A DNA stretch of 64,000 nt from Lycocorax pyrrhopterus obiensis (GCA_014706295.1 JACSVZ010000006.1:24920629-24984628); one strand, 5' to 3'. Positions 39,407 to 54,363 are shown, counted from the stretch's first letter. Notes: a model not told the origin generated them from the sequence alone. Numbers and translations are program-made.

Positions 39407-41694
39407 CCTAGTGTCTAGTAATAATAATTTGGTCTCCTCCTCAGGAATTTTACAGTTACTACAGTTATATTCTGGATGCTGAAAATAGCAAAATAATAAC
39501 ATTTAATTGGACTGAAAGGCAAAAATGCTAAGTCCTTTATTATAACAGCTGAACTCAGTAGCATGAGAAGCACCAGCATATCCTAAAGGCATATTTTGGA
39601 AATAATTATTTCACTTTTATATAAAACAAAGCAATTAAAAATTCTTTTCAAGTGATCTCACTTATACACACTTATCTATTTCATTCCTGCCACTATATTG
39701 TGCCAGTAATCACCAGCAGAAATCAGATTTTTTCTGTTTCTGTTTAGATGCAGAAGTATTTTCAGCCTATATGATGAGATTGTGTGAAATACAACCCTTT
39801 TCTCACCTGACAACCATGTCATCCCAACAGAGGTGAAGCTTTATCACCCTCTCAAGAAAAAGAAATATGCTTGTCCATATGCTTGTCCTTGATAGCACAT
39901 GGAAACAACAGGATTTATTAATGAAGAGTCAGAGAACATCGGTCACTTTCTAGACCACAGAGGTGATGGGGAAATCAAGCTCAAAAATCTTATGCTTTTT
40001 GGAGTCACCAAAATGCTTAGTTCCATTTCTCCCCACTATTCTACCAGTTGCCAGAGTCCACTCGCAGCAAGTAAGCTGTCCAAAAAAAAAGAACATGAAT
40101 AGGAAAACAAGTAGTGAATCTCTTCGTGAAGAGCTCCTGCAAGTGAGACTAAAAGGTACTTTGCCTTCTTTAAAATCAGGTTATTAATGCAGTACCTAAA
40201 AGAGAATTTGAATTTTCTGCACGTAGCTTCAAATTCTAAATTCCCTGTTCTTTGAATCCCATGAGCCCCAGTAATGGAACAATCTCTCCGGAACAGGACA
40301 ACACATGCTTCTCTAGCTATATTTGCAAATATACATCCATGTGAACAAAAAAACCAACCAACCAAAAAAATCCCCACCTTTCTACCTGATGTAACCTAAT
40401 CGCAGATGTGACCTACAGACTGAGCTGTCAGGCTGACCCAAGCAACTTCACCTAACAAACAGCAGCTGATGCTAAACATGCAGGGTTGTGGGAAAGCCAC
40501 CACTACAGATCAATACCAAAGTCAGTGGTGACTGCACTGTGGTGTAGAAGCACAGTTTAGCTTAGTTAACCTAAAGCTACCAAGATCCTATTCCACTAGA
40601 CATTTTATTATATTAGTAGAGCCGAGCCCAGTCTCACACCAAAGTGTTCCTAAACGATGTTGTGAACACAGCTACAAACCCTGTCTTGCAGCCAGGGCAA
40701 GCAACAGCAAAGACTGCAAAAGAACTGAATCCTTTTCCTGGAAGAAGGCAATGAAGGTGTTAAGTTTACTAGAGCAATGAAGAGAGATATAAATCATGCA
40801 GCATCATCTCAACATCTTCAGTTTGGGAGGCAGAAAAAAAAATTAATTCACCCTGAATTTCATCCTATTCCTCTTTTTGGTGTGTAAGAGACAGCTATTG
40901 ACTTAAGAGTGATGATAAATGAAGGAGTAGTTAGGTTGAAGTCTCGGAAATGATACTTTCTGAAGTAAATTCCAACTCGTATTGCAGTCAGAAGCAAAAG
41001 AGCTGTCAGAGAGATTTAACTCGCAAGAAACAGTGTTTGGTAGGATGGTACATTAAGTTTTATGTTCTTATCAAAACACACTAATTCAAAACAGATTTAC
41101 ACTTTAGGGATGAAAATTGATAGAAAAAGAATGCTTAAATTATCGTAAGTAAATAAAAACCATAAAAGATTAATAATTTACTTTCACTAATGCTTCAGAC
41201 CGTCGTTCTCTTGAGAATTCATTCAGGAAGAGTAGTTATTTGTCCACTTCAACCCAGTACTACTGAAATTGGCTCTTTCTATCCAAGCAGTAAGGAAGCA
41301 TCCTCTCAAATCAGGCAGTACAATCAACTTTCTTTTGAAAAAAAAATTTTTTTTCATGAGTTCCACTTTATATGGGCAGGTTTGGAAGAGCAAAAGACAA
41401 ATCAAATATTTTTTTCTACATAATATTCTAAATAAGGAAATTATTACATGTAATTTATAGCCCAAATGATCAAGTGCTTGGTAGATAGCCCTGAAACAGT
41501 GTTTCCAGGGTCTCTCTCAACTTCATTTTCCTGATCTTCACTGTACCTCAATCCCAAACACAGAACAGTATTTCAGGTCACGAACACATTTTCTCTCCTA
41601 AGCCAGTCTTCATGAATGACTGCTGCCAATGTTCACATAATCAAGCAGTTATGTCGTTTTACCAGCTCAAGAAATGTATTTTATTTCTTTCTAT

Positions 41695-41712
41695 ATTATT
41701 ATTATTATTATT
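41695..41712. repeat. (ATT)n microsatellite
   Basis: About six ATT units in a row. Confidence 0.8.
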
Positions 41713-42428
41713 TTCTTTAAAGAAGGTATAGAAAAAGGAATTAAGTGGCAAACTTCAGAAAGGCTTGCCTTTTTTTATTTATACAGTTAAAAGCTCTCAT
41801 GGTTACAGGTACTGTAATCATAGAGCTCAATTAATAATAGCCCTTTTTATCTCTCATCAAATAATACTGTGTTTTTAGCAACTTCATTCTAAGGAGGAAG
41901 ATTAACAGAATGCATGATTTTATTAGAACTTGTGGGTCTGTAAATTCTGTCTGAAAACAATTTTTATTGCAAGTGGAATGAGAAATATTTCACATTCTCG
42001 GCTGTAGCATGAGATGCAAAAATGTTTTAAAGGAACAAAATATACACACAAGGAAAGAATTTCCTGAAGAGAAAGAACAAAAACTCAAACAAAAGCCTCA
42101 AACCATTAAAATAAAACAGGCATTAAGTGAAACTTAGACAGGATTATATTCATAACTCTTGAATGGATGATTCTGGAGTTCATTGTCTGTAAAGAAGGCA
42201 AAAAAACCCAAACTATCGGTATCTCATTAAACTGTTGGCTGAACTTGAACGACACATAGTAAGCAGGCCTCCAGCAAAGCCAAAGCACTCTCAATTCGCC
42301 AAATACAGAAATACACCATTAGATATTGATTTCCAATGCACTATATGACTTTGCCAATTTTCTCATGTGAAGCCTCCCTGTAAGAGATCAAGAACAACTA
42401 ATGACAGACTGGGAATTTTCCTGCTGAT

Positions 42429-42454
42429 ACACACACACACACACACACACACAC
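42429..42454. repeat. (AC)n microsatellite
   Basis: About thirteen uninterrupted AC units, a likely polymorphic marker. Confidence 0.9.
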
Positions 42455-44975
42455 AGAGCACTTGTCACCTGAATTTTGAGACAAAACCAGGCAGGAAACT
42501 GTGACATGAGAGGAACACATGTCCCAGATAATGAATTTTGCTGAGACTGTGCATTTCTGTTAAACCAGGCTCAGCACATGTTGCAATGCCAAACTCTGAG
42601 CAATGTCTGGATCACAGCTTGCTCAAAACTTGGGCTGGTTTCATCTGCATCGGCCTGAAATCTACCACCTCTGGCCTCAGAGGGGAAATTACCCTGGTAC
42701 AGAGACCACCTGCAATAGGATGTGAAGACTAGAGGTGCTTTAATGAATCTTGCAGGGGCCACAAGCTTCTTCTCATCTCAAGTATCCCAGAGTCACCACC
42801 ACCTGCCTTTGAACAGCTTCTGAAAATCAGCACCTCTACCTTTACAATTTTCAAAACCAAAATACAGTGGTAAAGATTTTTCTGTCAGAGCACTTATGTG
42901 AGTATTTCTTCATAGAAGATTAAGAAAAAGTCCAACTGAACAGCAGCAAAAGCTATAGATGGAGACCAAGAGGTTAACCCTAAAGTCTTCATACGCTTTA
43001 TTTCACTAAAGTCTTAAAATTCTTCTCTTAATTTTATAAGATTTATGAGCACCCTTGAAAAAATAGTATCATTTTCAGAAAAAATTCTATCTTTATCTAC
43101 TGGAACCAGTAGATTTTAAAATCCTAATTACAGGAGCAGAGATACTAGTCTAATGCCAAATCAAACCCAAAAAAGCAATAGGGGCAGATGGCCTGAAATA
43201 AGAATTCTTTCATGCAATGAAAAATCTCTTAATCCTTAAAATGGAAAAAAACCCCAGAGTTTCTAAAAGTTTTTGGACTAAAGAGTTATATTTTTAATGT
43301 GTTAACTACTTCTGATGTTTTTCTTTACACAGTGTTCAGCATAGGCTGTAATGCATTTTCAAATATTTGCATGCTAAAGTGGGAGAATACTTTACTTAAA
43401 ACACTTTCTCTGCAATATGAAGTCTAACAATACATCATTGTATTAAAAAGGCCCCACCTCTGATAGCCTTTGTTAAAACTACATTTCCTTTTTGGTAAGA
43501 TTTCCTATATAATTTCTTTTTAATCTCTTCCATTTGGTGATGTCATATTAGAATTGCAAAACTATTTCATGATGTATTCTCAGAAATCTGGGATTTTCCC
43601 TGACAAATGTACACAGTGGATGGAGGCAAAAGATAAAACAGGACTACTGTTTTCTGTGTCCAGCTTGGAACAAGCTTGGGAGAGGTAATTGATCCTTAAT
43701 ATAATGGAATAGAACTGTGTAATTTTTTTTAAAAAAGCTATATATTGCTTGAAAATCATGGTCTAAAGATTTTCAAGCTTTTCAGTCTATACCATATGGC
43801 TCCAGATTTCCAAAAGCTTCCAAGGAAGTTTTAGATGAATTCAAGTTCTTATCAGGGTCTGAAGTTCATGACAGCAAAATCCTCGTAAATAAACCCAAAT
43901 TTACAAGTCCTGTTATACTAACCAAATAAAGTGAATAGTAATTAAAAACTGCTTGCTTAGCTAGGAACTGCTCTATCAAGTCCCTGCATCTCTTCAAACA
44001 AATGGCTGTGGTGTGCTAATCATGAATCAAATAGGTACATGACCAATTCAGATAATGAGAGGGTTTAAGTGCTTAAAAACCTGAACTGATCGATGACCTC
44101 AGTTACGTGTCTTTGCAGGACTGAATCCGACATGTCTAGAAAAGCTGATTCAGCTCCTGCCACCATCAATCGGTGGGATTAGGTGAAAATGAATGCCTGG
44201 CAGAGATGTTTAGTTTGTTTGATACTATTTCCTTAAACATATATAAAAAACCAAATAATTATTTATATTTGCTACGATCACCTCAGCTCTTCAGAAAATA
44301 GGAGGTTTCAATATTGGGCTCAGAAGCTGACTTCTTTGACCTTATTTTGTAAGGAACAATCCAGACAGTGTAACCTTGCTGATGGCAGCATTAGAGATGA
44401 AGCTGATCTTAATTCCAGTTTAAGTCTTGCTTGCTCTTTGATCACATGAAACAAGGTCAAACTTATTTTACCTGAAGGTGTACCCTGTAAAACTCAGAAA
44501 AGTGCTACAAAGAAGCAATAGACACATTCATAATTTAAATGACAGCATGTTTTATACAAAGGACTGTCAACGAATATGACAAGGCTATGAAGTAAATTGA
44601 ATAGAATTCAAGGAATCAATTGCAGGTGGTAGAGCTAAATGAGAAGGATTAAAATCAGAGTTAAAAGAAAGGGCACTGGAAATGAAAGTAGTTAGAGACA
44701 GATGTAAGATCACTTTTGTGATTGCCTAGCATATTTCTAGTATTTTACAAATAAAAAATAATTGCCAATTAGGAGAAAATAGTTATTAACAACATAATAA
44801 AAAAGAGAACTGAAAGACGGAAACTTGAAGAACCATAACACTCAGTAAAGAAGATGGGGCAGCCTGCAAACATACTTCAGTTGTAAGTAGAGGTGCTTTA
44901 AGCGATTGAAGTTTTCTTTCTAGTGAAAACATTTAGAGGGTCTTACACAGCTCGCATAGTCTTGTGTAAATGTCG

Positions 44976-45030
44976 GCAAAAAGATGTTGTATAAAGATAT
45001 CATGCAAAAGATGTTGTATAAAGATATCAT
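44976..45030. repeat. Tandem duplication of a 27-28 base unit
   Basis: The unit 'gcaaaaagatgttgtataaa' plus 'gatatcat' occurs twice back to back (44976-45003 and 45004-45030). The copies differ by one A in the A-run, so the duplication looks recent. Confidence 0.9.
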
Positions 45031-46429
45031 GAATGGAGTAGCTTAAATTCTGATTTTCCCACTAATCTTTTCAGGATTTTTTGTGCAAAAGGAACTGAGG
45101 AACATTGTCTCAGGTATTTTATTTGATTTTTTAATGGTAAATAAATCAAATTCTTTTTCCTGTCTCCAATGCACGCACATACAGAAGTCTTAGAAAACAT
45201 TAAAACAGCAGAAGAAATAATATGTTGTTGCAAAATTATTTATCTAAATATAAAGCTTTATGCGCTAATTACCAGCAAGCTTCATAAGAGATGAAACTAA
45301 AGTAGGGAAAATGAGAAGACCCACTGAAATAAAGCAATGAGACATTCCAGGGATGATTTCTATCTGTGTCCACGTCTCTGAAATGCTCTCATTGCCTGGC
45401 AGTATCTCATTAACATGAGTGGGTCACTTCACAAGTCTTTGGAGAATTTCTGAAAGGGCATAGAGACTTGAAAGAGAGAAATAATAGCATTTACTTTCTG
45501 CATAATTTAATAGATGTTTACTGGCATGGCAATCAGGTGCTTTACATTTAAGAAAATGACAGAGAGTAACACTCAAGTTTTTTGAGATTTTTCACTTTTC
45601 CTGCACAAGCTTTCACATGGGTTTTTTGTTTTGTTCTGTTTCTTCTGATTAACTAGTTTAATGTTTCAAATTCTTAGCAGTTAAAAGCTTCTACTAATAC
45701 TGGTATCTCTCAAATATAGCTTCATGACAGGTAAGTGCTAACATACATTCAGTGTGTATAGGTTTCTTTGAAAGACTGTAAATGCAGCCCTCTTCCTTTT
45801 CAGCACAGATGTACCTCATGTACTTTCTCCAGGTGCTCTGAAAGCTGTTAGTTTGTCTTCAGAGTTCACCTTGACTGAAATACAAGTAACCCTTAAAGCA
45901 GTAGGATAAGCCTGCTATTACACTAGCTTAACAGCAATTTCAGCCTCCTTATTAAAGAAATGGGGGTAGGTAGAAAGACGTGGAGGTAACTGAAGATCTG
46001 GTATACCTCTAATTAGGCCAATGTCATTACCCAGGAAGCTGTAAAGGCTTGGAAAATTTCAAGTCAACCTCCTGTTCAAAATTTGCTGAGATGGAACACT
46101 CCACCCACCACATGGTGGGGATCTAGCCAAGCTCCTTCCTCCTAGAACCAAAGTGCCTCTCGATAAAGGTGATGATTTCCTTGCTGCCCAGGACAAGTGA
46201 ATCTTTCCTGATACGAAAAAAAAAAAGACATTCCACAAACCAGAGTCACTGAGTCACTACTGCATCTCCTCCTCATTCTGTACGGATTCTTCCCCTGCCT
46301 TCCTACAAGAAATTGTAAAAGTCATGGTGCTATGCCTTCCCTGCTAGTTAGTGGAGAGAGAGGATTTTAGCAATACCTGCCATCTCGTCCAACACCTGTA
46401 AAGCAGATTAATTAACCCCACAGCGAGTT

Positions 46430-46710
46430 GGTGGTTAGGTATCCATGTGATGGAACTAAACTCTTCCTGACAGAGACAGATAATGTAATAACACGATGTA
46501 ATCTCACAGCAACACGTTGGGAGATTCAGGCTGGACATCGGGAGAAACATTCACAGCGCACATGCTGCTCAGAGAAGCTGTGAAAACCTTTCCTTTACAG
46601 TGCTCAAGACTCAGCTAAACAAAGCTGGCTGACCTCCTGTGAGGCCCTGCCACAGGCAGCAGGTTGAACTTGATGACCTTGGGAGGTTCCTGCCAACCAA
46701 TATTTGCAGC
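46430..46710 (+). mobile_element. CR1 LINE 3' fragment, diverged
   Basis: Matches include 'gagattcaggctggacatcg', 'agctaaacaaagctggctga' and the ending 'ggttgaacttgatgaccttg' followed by 'ggttcctgccaacc'. The 5' limit is vague because of divergence. Confidence 0.75.
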
Positions 46711-49700
46711 ATTCAGTGAGCACTGTACACGTATAAAGGCCAAGCTGGATGCCTTTAAGCAACAAGAAGTGTATCTGTAGAAGTGTCAGATGGTACAGAG
46801 GTATTTGAACCTGCACCTCATCCATGAGACCTGTGGGATTATGAATTTATCTTTAACTAGGTCCTTTAAGCATGTCCTGGTATTCTTCAAACAGTCAAAA
46901 TGGTCTATTAACTTTGTTAGCATAATAAAGCTTTAGCTTTAAGGAATCTGTAGCTTCTTTAGTGACTTTGAGAACATGAGAACTATATTCCATTCTCACA
47001 CTTTTAAAACCATTGCCAATGCCAAAGCGTGTAACAATGAAAAAAGTACCAGAGAAGCTTCATTATTCTGAATTGGAATTTCTGATATCCATATTTTAAC
47101 AATTACTTGACGTAATACAGCAGCCAAAGCCTCAGGTGATAACACAACAGCACCATTTGATGGAATATTTGTCACTATTTTAAATTTGCATAAAGGCAAT
47201 TAACAGCTATATAAATAATAAGTTCTTTGAATAGCCCAGCTGAAATTTATCTATATTACTGAACATTAAAGCTTTTCAGCATTTTCAGTCTTGCTCTGGT
47301 GGATCAAGTCTTCAACACCATAAGATTTTGTGACATACACTGCAAACACAAAAATTAGGAAAATGCAGAAAACATATACTATATTTTACAATTATTTCAG
47401 CAAGTATTTAAAAGATTCAGATTTTTCTTGAAGCATTTTAAGTGGTAGCAATTTTTAAATATCCTGAAGTAGCTAATATATTGTGAAGTTAAATGCTTCA
47501 TAAAATTCCATTTCATAAAGAACAATAAAGCACAAGATCTCTTATGCTAGTATTTTTCTTCACTAATTTATATTTTGCTTTGGAAATCTACAATTACTTT
47601 TTTAAAAAAAAAAGTGAAGTTCAAAAATATTTTTTAGTTTATTCTTTTGAGTAAGTAATTTTCAAACTGAGCTTTAGTGAAATGCTGCTTATGCAAACAA
47701 TTTTCCAACTAAGTTTATTGAAAATATCACTTGTTGTTATGAAAAAAAATTATGTTCCCAAGGCCTACATTCCAACAGTTTTATAAATGCAAATTCACCT
47801 TACATAGACAAAAATTCCAAAAAATATTTTACTAAATACTTTTAAAGTATGTTTTACATAGAAGTTTTTTATCAAATGGGATTTTTTCTCATCTCCCAAA
47901 TCTGATCCAATATTTCTAATACCCGAGTATCATTTTTCTATTAAAATAAAGATTACATGAAGATGGCTCATCAGATGTGTTCATTTTTTAATCACTGCTT
48001 CTAGTGTGTCAGTCTTTTCTGTTACAGAATTGAAATAAAAAATAAAAATATGCACATTAAGCCAGCTGGGTTTAAGGCACCTTTGCCTGATTAACTGTTA
48101 GAATAGAGAAATTAGCATGTCTTAAGCAACTGAAAAAACATTCAGTTTTTATGACACAAAACCATGTATCTATGGGCATTAACTCTGTAATTAAAAAAAG
48201 TGACAATAACATTGTAGAGTCAAAGGATACTATTTCCTAAAAGGGCGGTTTTGGTAACTCACAGATAAAGGAAGCAAAGCTGGCATTATCTTTTCTTCCT
48301 GTCTTTTAAAAATTCTAGTGAAAAGAACAGCTCATATGGAGCCATTTAACTTTTCTTTTCCTATGTTGATGTCAGCTTTGCAGTTATACTTGGCATAACA
48401 GCTTTGATTAAACATTTTATATAATTGTAAGCTTCCTGAGGGGACTCAGAATGGAACTATCAGGTGCTTGGGTTACATTCCAGATGGCAAGAGATTTGCT
48501 CAGCTTCACACTCTTCTTCCCACTGATGATACTAAACCACAGTGGAATTCATTTGCAAGTAATTCCAGGAACCATCAAGCTGAATTTCAAAGAATTAAAA
48601 AAAAATCAGCAACTCTGCTCCTAAAACAAAGCAGATGATTTGCTGATATCTGTTTTATAAACAATTCCAAGGCTTTCCCTTGAGTAATTTTTAAACCTGT
48701 GTCTGCAAGGGCTAGGTCCCAAAAGCGCGGCTGCTGTACTAAGACTACATGTGAATTGAAATGGCTTTCCAGAGTTATTCCTTTCCCACTCCTGATTTGA
48801 TGTGTAGCTAAATGGATACTAGAATCAACAATCTCTAGAAACAGACAGTATGGTAAGGGCATGTTGAGAAGGCAGCCTATAATCAGATTCATTTGGGCTA
48901 CCATCACAAGTGGCCACCACCTAGACAAACTTCATTTACCACAGCAAGTCAGCTTCAGCAAAGAAGTTAGGAGGGATCCAATCTCACCTGCAGAAATAGC
49001 AATACCAAGGTACACCTTCAGGATGTTCAGGAACAAGCCTGAGGATGCTGCTGCTCTGTATTCTAGAAATATATTCAGATGTGAAGGCTTGCAGGACAAT
49101 CACAATGATCACTCTCAGAAATCCTGAATACACCTGGTTCTGCTGTTTGCCATTTCCCTGTTTCCAGTGAGCTGTCAATTGTTCATACTCGCTTCACACT
49201 TGGAAATAGAATGTTTTAATGTGTGTTTATACATGCACAATGATTGAGCTGGACTGGCTTCAGGAGTTTTCCTATCCCATAAAAATGGACATCTAGAACG
49301 GGACTTGAGCAGAATGGAAGTATTTCCACCCAAAGCTTCATCCCAAAAATTCTCTCTGGCAACTGAATATTCCTAAGGTCACTGCTCTGAGTTCAGACTC
49401 AAGACCCAAGCAAGACTGGTTCTTGTCATGCACCAAACTGAACTAGGCTGAACTAAATACCTATCACAATAACTAAATACCAAATTGGACTATGTTTTAT
49501 TTTAGCACCCTAGAAGACTTTATCTGCTGGATTTTAGGCTCAATGCCCTGCAGCAGACTGGCTTTCCACTTCCCATTCTCAGTAACACATAGCTGTGACA
49601 GATTGAGGATGCCTGAGGAAGAGCAAGCAGCCATGGGGAAATGAGTACTGGTTTTGTATTTCATCAAAAGACGGTAACAATAATGACGTGATTGTCCTGC

Positions 49701-52700
49701 TAGAATGCTTTGAAAGAGTGGTTATAGATACATAGTCAGAGGAGAGGAGTTTGAAAAGATACTTTTTTTCTAACCTGGAACCAAAGTTTTGTTCTCTGTG
49801 TGTGTAACAAAATTGCAATGCAGAATGAAAACTGAACTAATGCTAACCACTAGGAGTAACAAGGAGTTACTGGCTAAAAATAAAGGCTCATCAGAGCTAC
49901 AAAAGTGCAGATTCACTCAAACTTAGTGCAACAGACAAGCAGAAGTGGTAACTGCAGTGAAAATAATGCTTGATTTGTTGATCCCAATTCCTTTTATTCA
50001 CCCTGTATTATCCACTTCTTTACTGCTAACGAGGAAAGGTAGAAGAGCAAATACTTACACAAAACTGTATGACTTGGTTCTCGTCAAAAGCTACAGAGGA
50101 AATTGAATACTTTGGAATGGGCTTTGCTGTAATGCAGTAAATCATAGTTTTCAAATGAGGATTCATCAAAATACTGTCTGTCAGAATTCATCATCCTTAG
50201 AAAACAATCAAGGAATTTAACTGTGGGTAGTAATTTGAAAAATTAACATCAGTAATCTGATGTTGGACCGTCTTAGCAACAGCAAGGTATGATAAAGCAA
50301 CTCTTAGATCTCAGGTTATCTCAGGACACAGTTATTTCAAACCCCACTTCATTCTGCATAAGCAGAATATAGAAGCATTGCACTGGAGCATCTTAACATA
50401 TTAACAATATGAACACGAACAAATTAATTTTGTGGAATGACCTTGCTTTCTTATCAATATAGTTTGCAGATATTACCTTTGACTGATGGGATGTAAAAGT
50501 TAAAGCAGTATTTCACTATAAGGGATTCTTTGAATCAAAGAATTAAAAGTAATCTGAAACAGAATAAAGGTCAGATATATCTGACCTTGAAAGATAAGAA
50601 TGAGCTGCAACTCTTTAAAGCTTTTGAAATTTCAAAAATAAATTTAAAGGGAAGGCCAATATGGGATTCAATCAATTTGCTTATGAATAACACTTTAATG
50701 AAATGTAAATCTTATGTTCTATCAGATGAGTAAAATGTCATGCCTGAACTATATTACAGATCTAGCAACATAAATGAGAATTAAAAAAAAAAATCATTCT
50801 TTCATCTCATACATATAGGAAAAGTATTAAAAGATTTAAACAGTAATATATAAGTTTAAACTTTTTTTTAATGAAAATAATGCTTAGGAATAAACATTGT
50901 AATAATAAGAAAAGTCATTTAAAGTTAATTTAAAAATTAATATATAGCCAAAAGATGTAACTTCAATTACATTTTAAGTTTGAACTGTTTTGAAATTACC
51001 ATGACAGGCATTTAAAAGTATTTGTTTACAGTACTGGCATTTTGATGTAGTTATATTGAAACCTTAGTTCTGCAATTTTGATCAATCAGTTTGTTGGAGG
51101 GTTTTTTTAAATATTAAAATACCAGTCCTGATTTTTGATAGAGTGAAGTCTTCAAGACATAAGCATCAATTATAAACCACTGCTCTGACTGTCCTATTGA
51201 TTTAAAAATAAAAATGGAAAAAACATTCAAGTCATATCATAGTCTTATGGGACAGGAAGCAACCCAACAGCAGAGCCACAAAAATTACTATTTTATGCCA
51301 CTTCAGAGACCTGAACTTGGAGAAAATTCAGAATCTATTCAAGGAACAACTACTTGAATTTAAATAACAAAGGGTTATCTCTTCTGTAGCTCTTACAGAA
51401 ATCTTTGTTCAAGAGAAGAGTCAAAAATGGACAGTACAACATTAGTCAGGAAGGAAATCTTCAGAAACATGATCACGCATCACATCTGCAAGGGATGCTT
51501 TTGCATACAATTTACTTCATTTAAATCTACTAATTTCCTTTTCTATCTACTTAGAAAATTCTTTACAAGACAAGTACTTTCAAAAGAATCTCTGAAATTA
51601 TTCTTTCCATAAATAAAACTGCTAATAAATACGTCATACCTGATAGAAATTGAGGTGTAATTATGTAAAATCCCAAATTTTGTAAAGTTAGATTTCAATG
51701 TCATAATGTCTGAGATTGATTGGATGTTCATGGACTTTTAATATGTCAATGATATAATAAAAGAAAGTAGCTATGATTACTCTGTTTATGCAAAACATTA
51801 TTCTCAATTCCTAATATGGAAGAAGTACCCATAGAGACAAAAAAACCCCAAACCTTTAAGCTACAGTAATTCTTCACATAAAGCTATTTTTGGAACCTGT
51901 GAATTATATAGTTATTCATGGTCACGTTTTGTCCCTGCCAATGTTTGTGACAAACACCTAGGAAAACTAACCTCAGAGCAATCTTTATAATTTTTATGAA
52001 TTTATGTTTTGTCAGCCCTTCTAAAATCGTGTAAAGTAACAAAGTTTCCCTGTTCTTCTTGAATGGATTAACAAATAGGTATTTGGAGAGGTTTGGGAGC
52101 ATGTGAAATGCCAGGAAGTTAAGATGACAGGATAAAATTATTTGCAGCTAGTGATGCTCCCATGCCGATGTCTACTTAACAAACAGCTTTGTCATGCTGT
52201 TTACAGTATTTATTTAAATAATAAGTACCTGAAACTACAATAATTTTTAAAACCTTAGCCACCTCTTGGGTGTATTCTACATTTTTAATCTGGCAAGGTC
52301 TCCTCTGTTCAGTTCTACAGCTTTCTCCCTACTTCTGAAGCAGAAAATATGACTTATCTATGGTGAGATAAAATGGAAAGTGCCATCAAGAAATTATTTA
52401 TCATGTGAATAATTTTATATACAGGTAAGAAAGACTCCTCCTTTTCTAAGAACTGTGAACAATCTGAGGCCAAGTCTGCCTGACTGACTCGTTAGTCATT
52501 ACAAGTAACCAGAAAATTAGTGGGGGAAAGATGCATTGATGATGACACCATTTTAATGCTTCTAGATTTTTCTTTTCTTTTAGTGCAGACTTGTATTGCC
52601 GTTGCTTTCAGGTCTTTCAGGAGACATACATGAACATTTCAAATAAAAATGTGGCAGCTTAGAAATTTGCAGTACATGTATGTTTCAAAAAGCAGTTACG

Positions 52701-54334
52701 GGTCAGGTGGTGCCTAGCTGCACAGAGCTGCAGAAGGGAATAAATCCTCCTAGCTTCTCTGGTGCACCCATCTGGGAAGAACAGCAGCTCTGACACTGAG
52801 TAACACAGCTGTTCTTTCTGCATTTTTGCCCTGAGAGAAGTTTCTGGACTGCTTGGAAAATACTTGGGAAGGCAGAAGGAAGTGCATTTTCTGGTCTCTT
52901 TCAACAGATGTTCCTTACGGTGCATATTATCTGCACACTGTGCCTGTCCGAGGTCACGGAAAGGACACGGATTTTTCCAAAGGAATCTAAAGAAAAAAGG
53001 GAAGCAAACTGGTACGCTTGGTTTGTTAAAATACTGTTTCTTGTAACAGTCAAGTGTAAATATGCCTGACCTTCCCCTTTAGCTGGTTCCTCTGCAAAGG
53101 AATCAGAGAGAAAAGTAAATTTCCAGGTACACTAAAACAGAGAAAGGAAATTTGGAAGATGAGGAAAGAGGCAATTTTTTGGTTTTTGACTAACTGAAAT
53201 AAAGGGGAATTCACCACTTCTAAATATTAGCATAGTATTTACCCTCAAGGCAAATGAGACAGCTCAGATCGACAAAAAAACCCTCCCACAGCAACCAGTA
53301 AAAACAGGTTTGGCATTTTTAGGGCAGCGGTTCTGGGACTGCCTACACAAAAGATTCATCAAAAATTTACTGACGCTGGTAATAGGCAGCTTTTTTCCTG
53401 ATACGGGACTAGAGTGAAAACCCACAAATATTCAAACCTTTCTAAGAAAAGCAACCTTGTATGTTCATTTACTTCTGAATGGACTCTTGCATCTGCATCA
53501 TCTTCATATGTCAAAAATAATTTGATTATATGAATTTTTACAATGAATAGAAAGAATTTAAAGAGAAGGAGAAAATAAAGCGAAGTGTAATACAGCCAGG
53601 AAAGGGAGAGCAAGGCACTTTGGGATGCTATTTTAGGGTAATGTTTTTATTAATTAATCTCACAATCACATAGCATCTGTCAGCTATGGAAAAACGTTAA
53701 GGAAGAATGAATGAAGATTGTACTATAGAGAAAAAAATAATGCTTAATAAGCTGATCACAAAATTATCTCCTGTAGGCCCTCAGAAGAATAGTAGGTTGA
53801 ATCATACGAGGAACAAACTAAATGTGTTCATACACCCTGTGTTGGGAATGAATACAGCCACATCTGGCTGAGACAAAGGAAAAATGCTACCTTGTACTTT
53901 TATTCTCATGGGCAGAGCAGCTTGACGCTTGGGGTGGCTGAAACCACAGAGCTAAATATTCATTAGAACAGACATGCATTACAAATGCAGGTAAGCCTCT
54001 TTTGAAACAATGAACCATTTGCAGGTGTATGTTTTCCAAACGTGTTCATTTTTTTCACGATTCAGACAATTTAGCTGGATATACTTTTGCTGGAAAAAAA
54101 CAGTAACAGCCTGCCTGGACTGTTTTTGCTCCTTATTTTTGGCATAATTCTTGGAATTATTTGTCAATAATGAAATAAAGGAGCAGAAAGTAGAGAATGG
54201 TTTTCAAGAAGTACCTACCAAAATGCATCCTGAAGTTAAGGTTTAAGATGTGCATATTCCCCTCTATAGACTTCGTATAGTGAATAACAGATACAAGTAA
54301 TGTGATTTTGATATGAATTTTAAACAACAAGTAT

Positions 54335-54363
54335 TCTAAAAAATATTCTAAAAAATATTCTTA
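54335..54363. repeat. Short tandem repeat of TATTCTAAAAAA
   Basis: About two and a half units in a row. Confidence 0.75.

Larger units (their letters stand above)
38640..46430. other. AT-rich stretch, no supported gene
   Basis: Holds an A16 run, a CA microsatellite, an ATT microsatellite and a 27-base tandem duplication, listed separately. No coding region is supported. Confidence 0.55.

Noticed and set aside
39805..39850. A minus-strand segment with a CAG|GTGAGA donor reading VIKLHLCWDDMVV
   Set aside because: The acceptor is ambiguous and the segment is short. Not strong enough to list as an exon.
45645..45731. A plus-strand segment with a good acceptor and a CAG|GTAAGT donor
   Set aside because: All three frames contain stops, so it cannot be a coding exon. 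A non-coding exon is possible but unsupported.
46373..46392. A 19-base minus-strand micro-exon-like segment reading VLDEMA
   Set aside because: Too short to separate from chance, and next to a CR1 fragment.
48587..48928. A 113-codon minus-strand open frame
   Set aside because: No motif, no splice or promoter context. Length is within what chance gives in 64 kb.
53902..53989. A plus-strand segment with a good acceptor and a CAG|GTAAGC donor
   Set aside because: All three frames have stops. No evidence of transcription.
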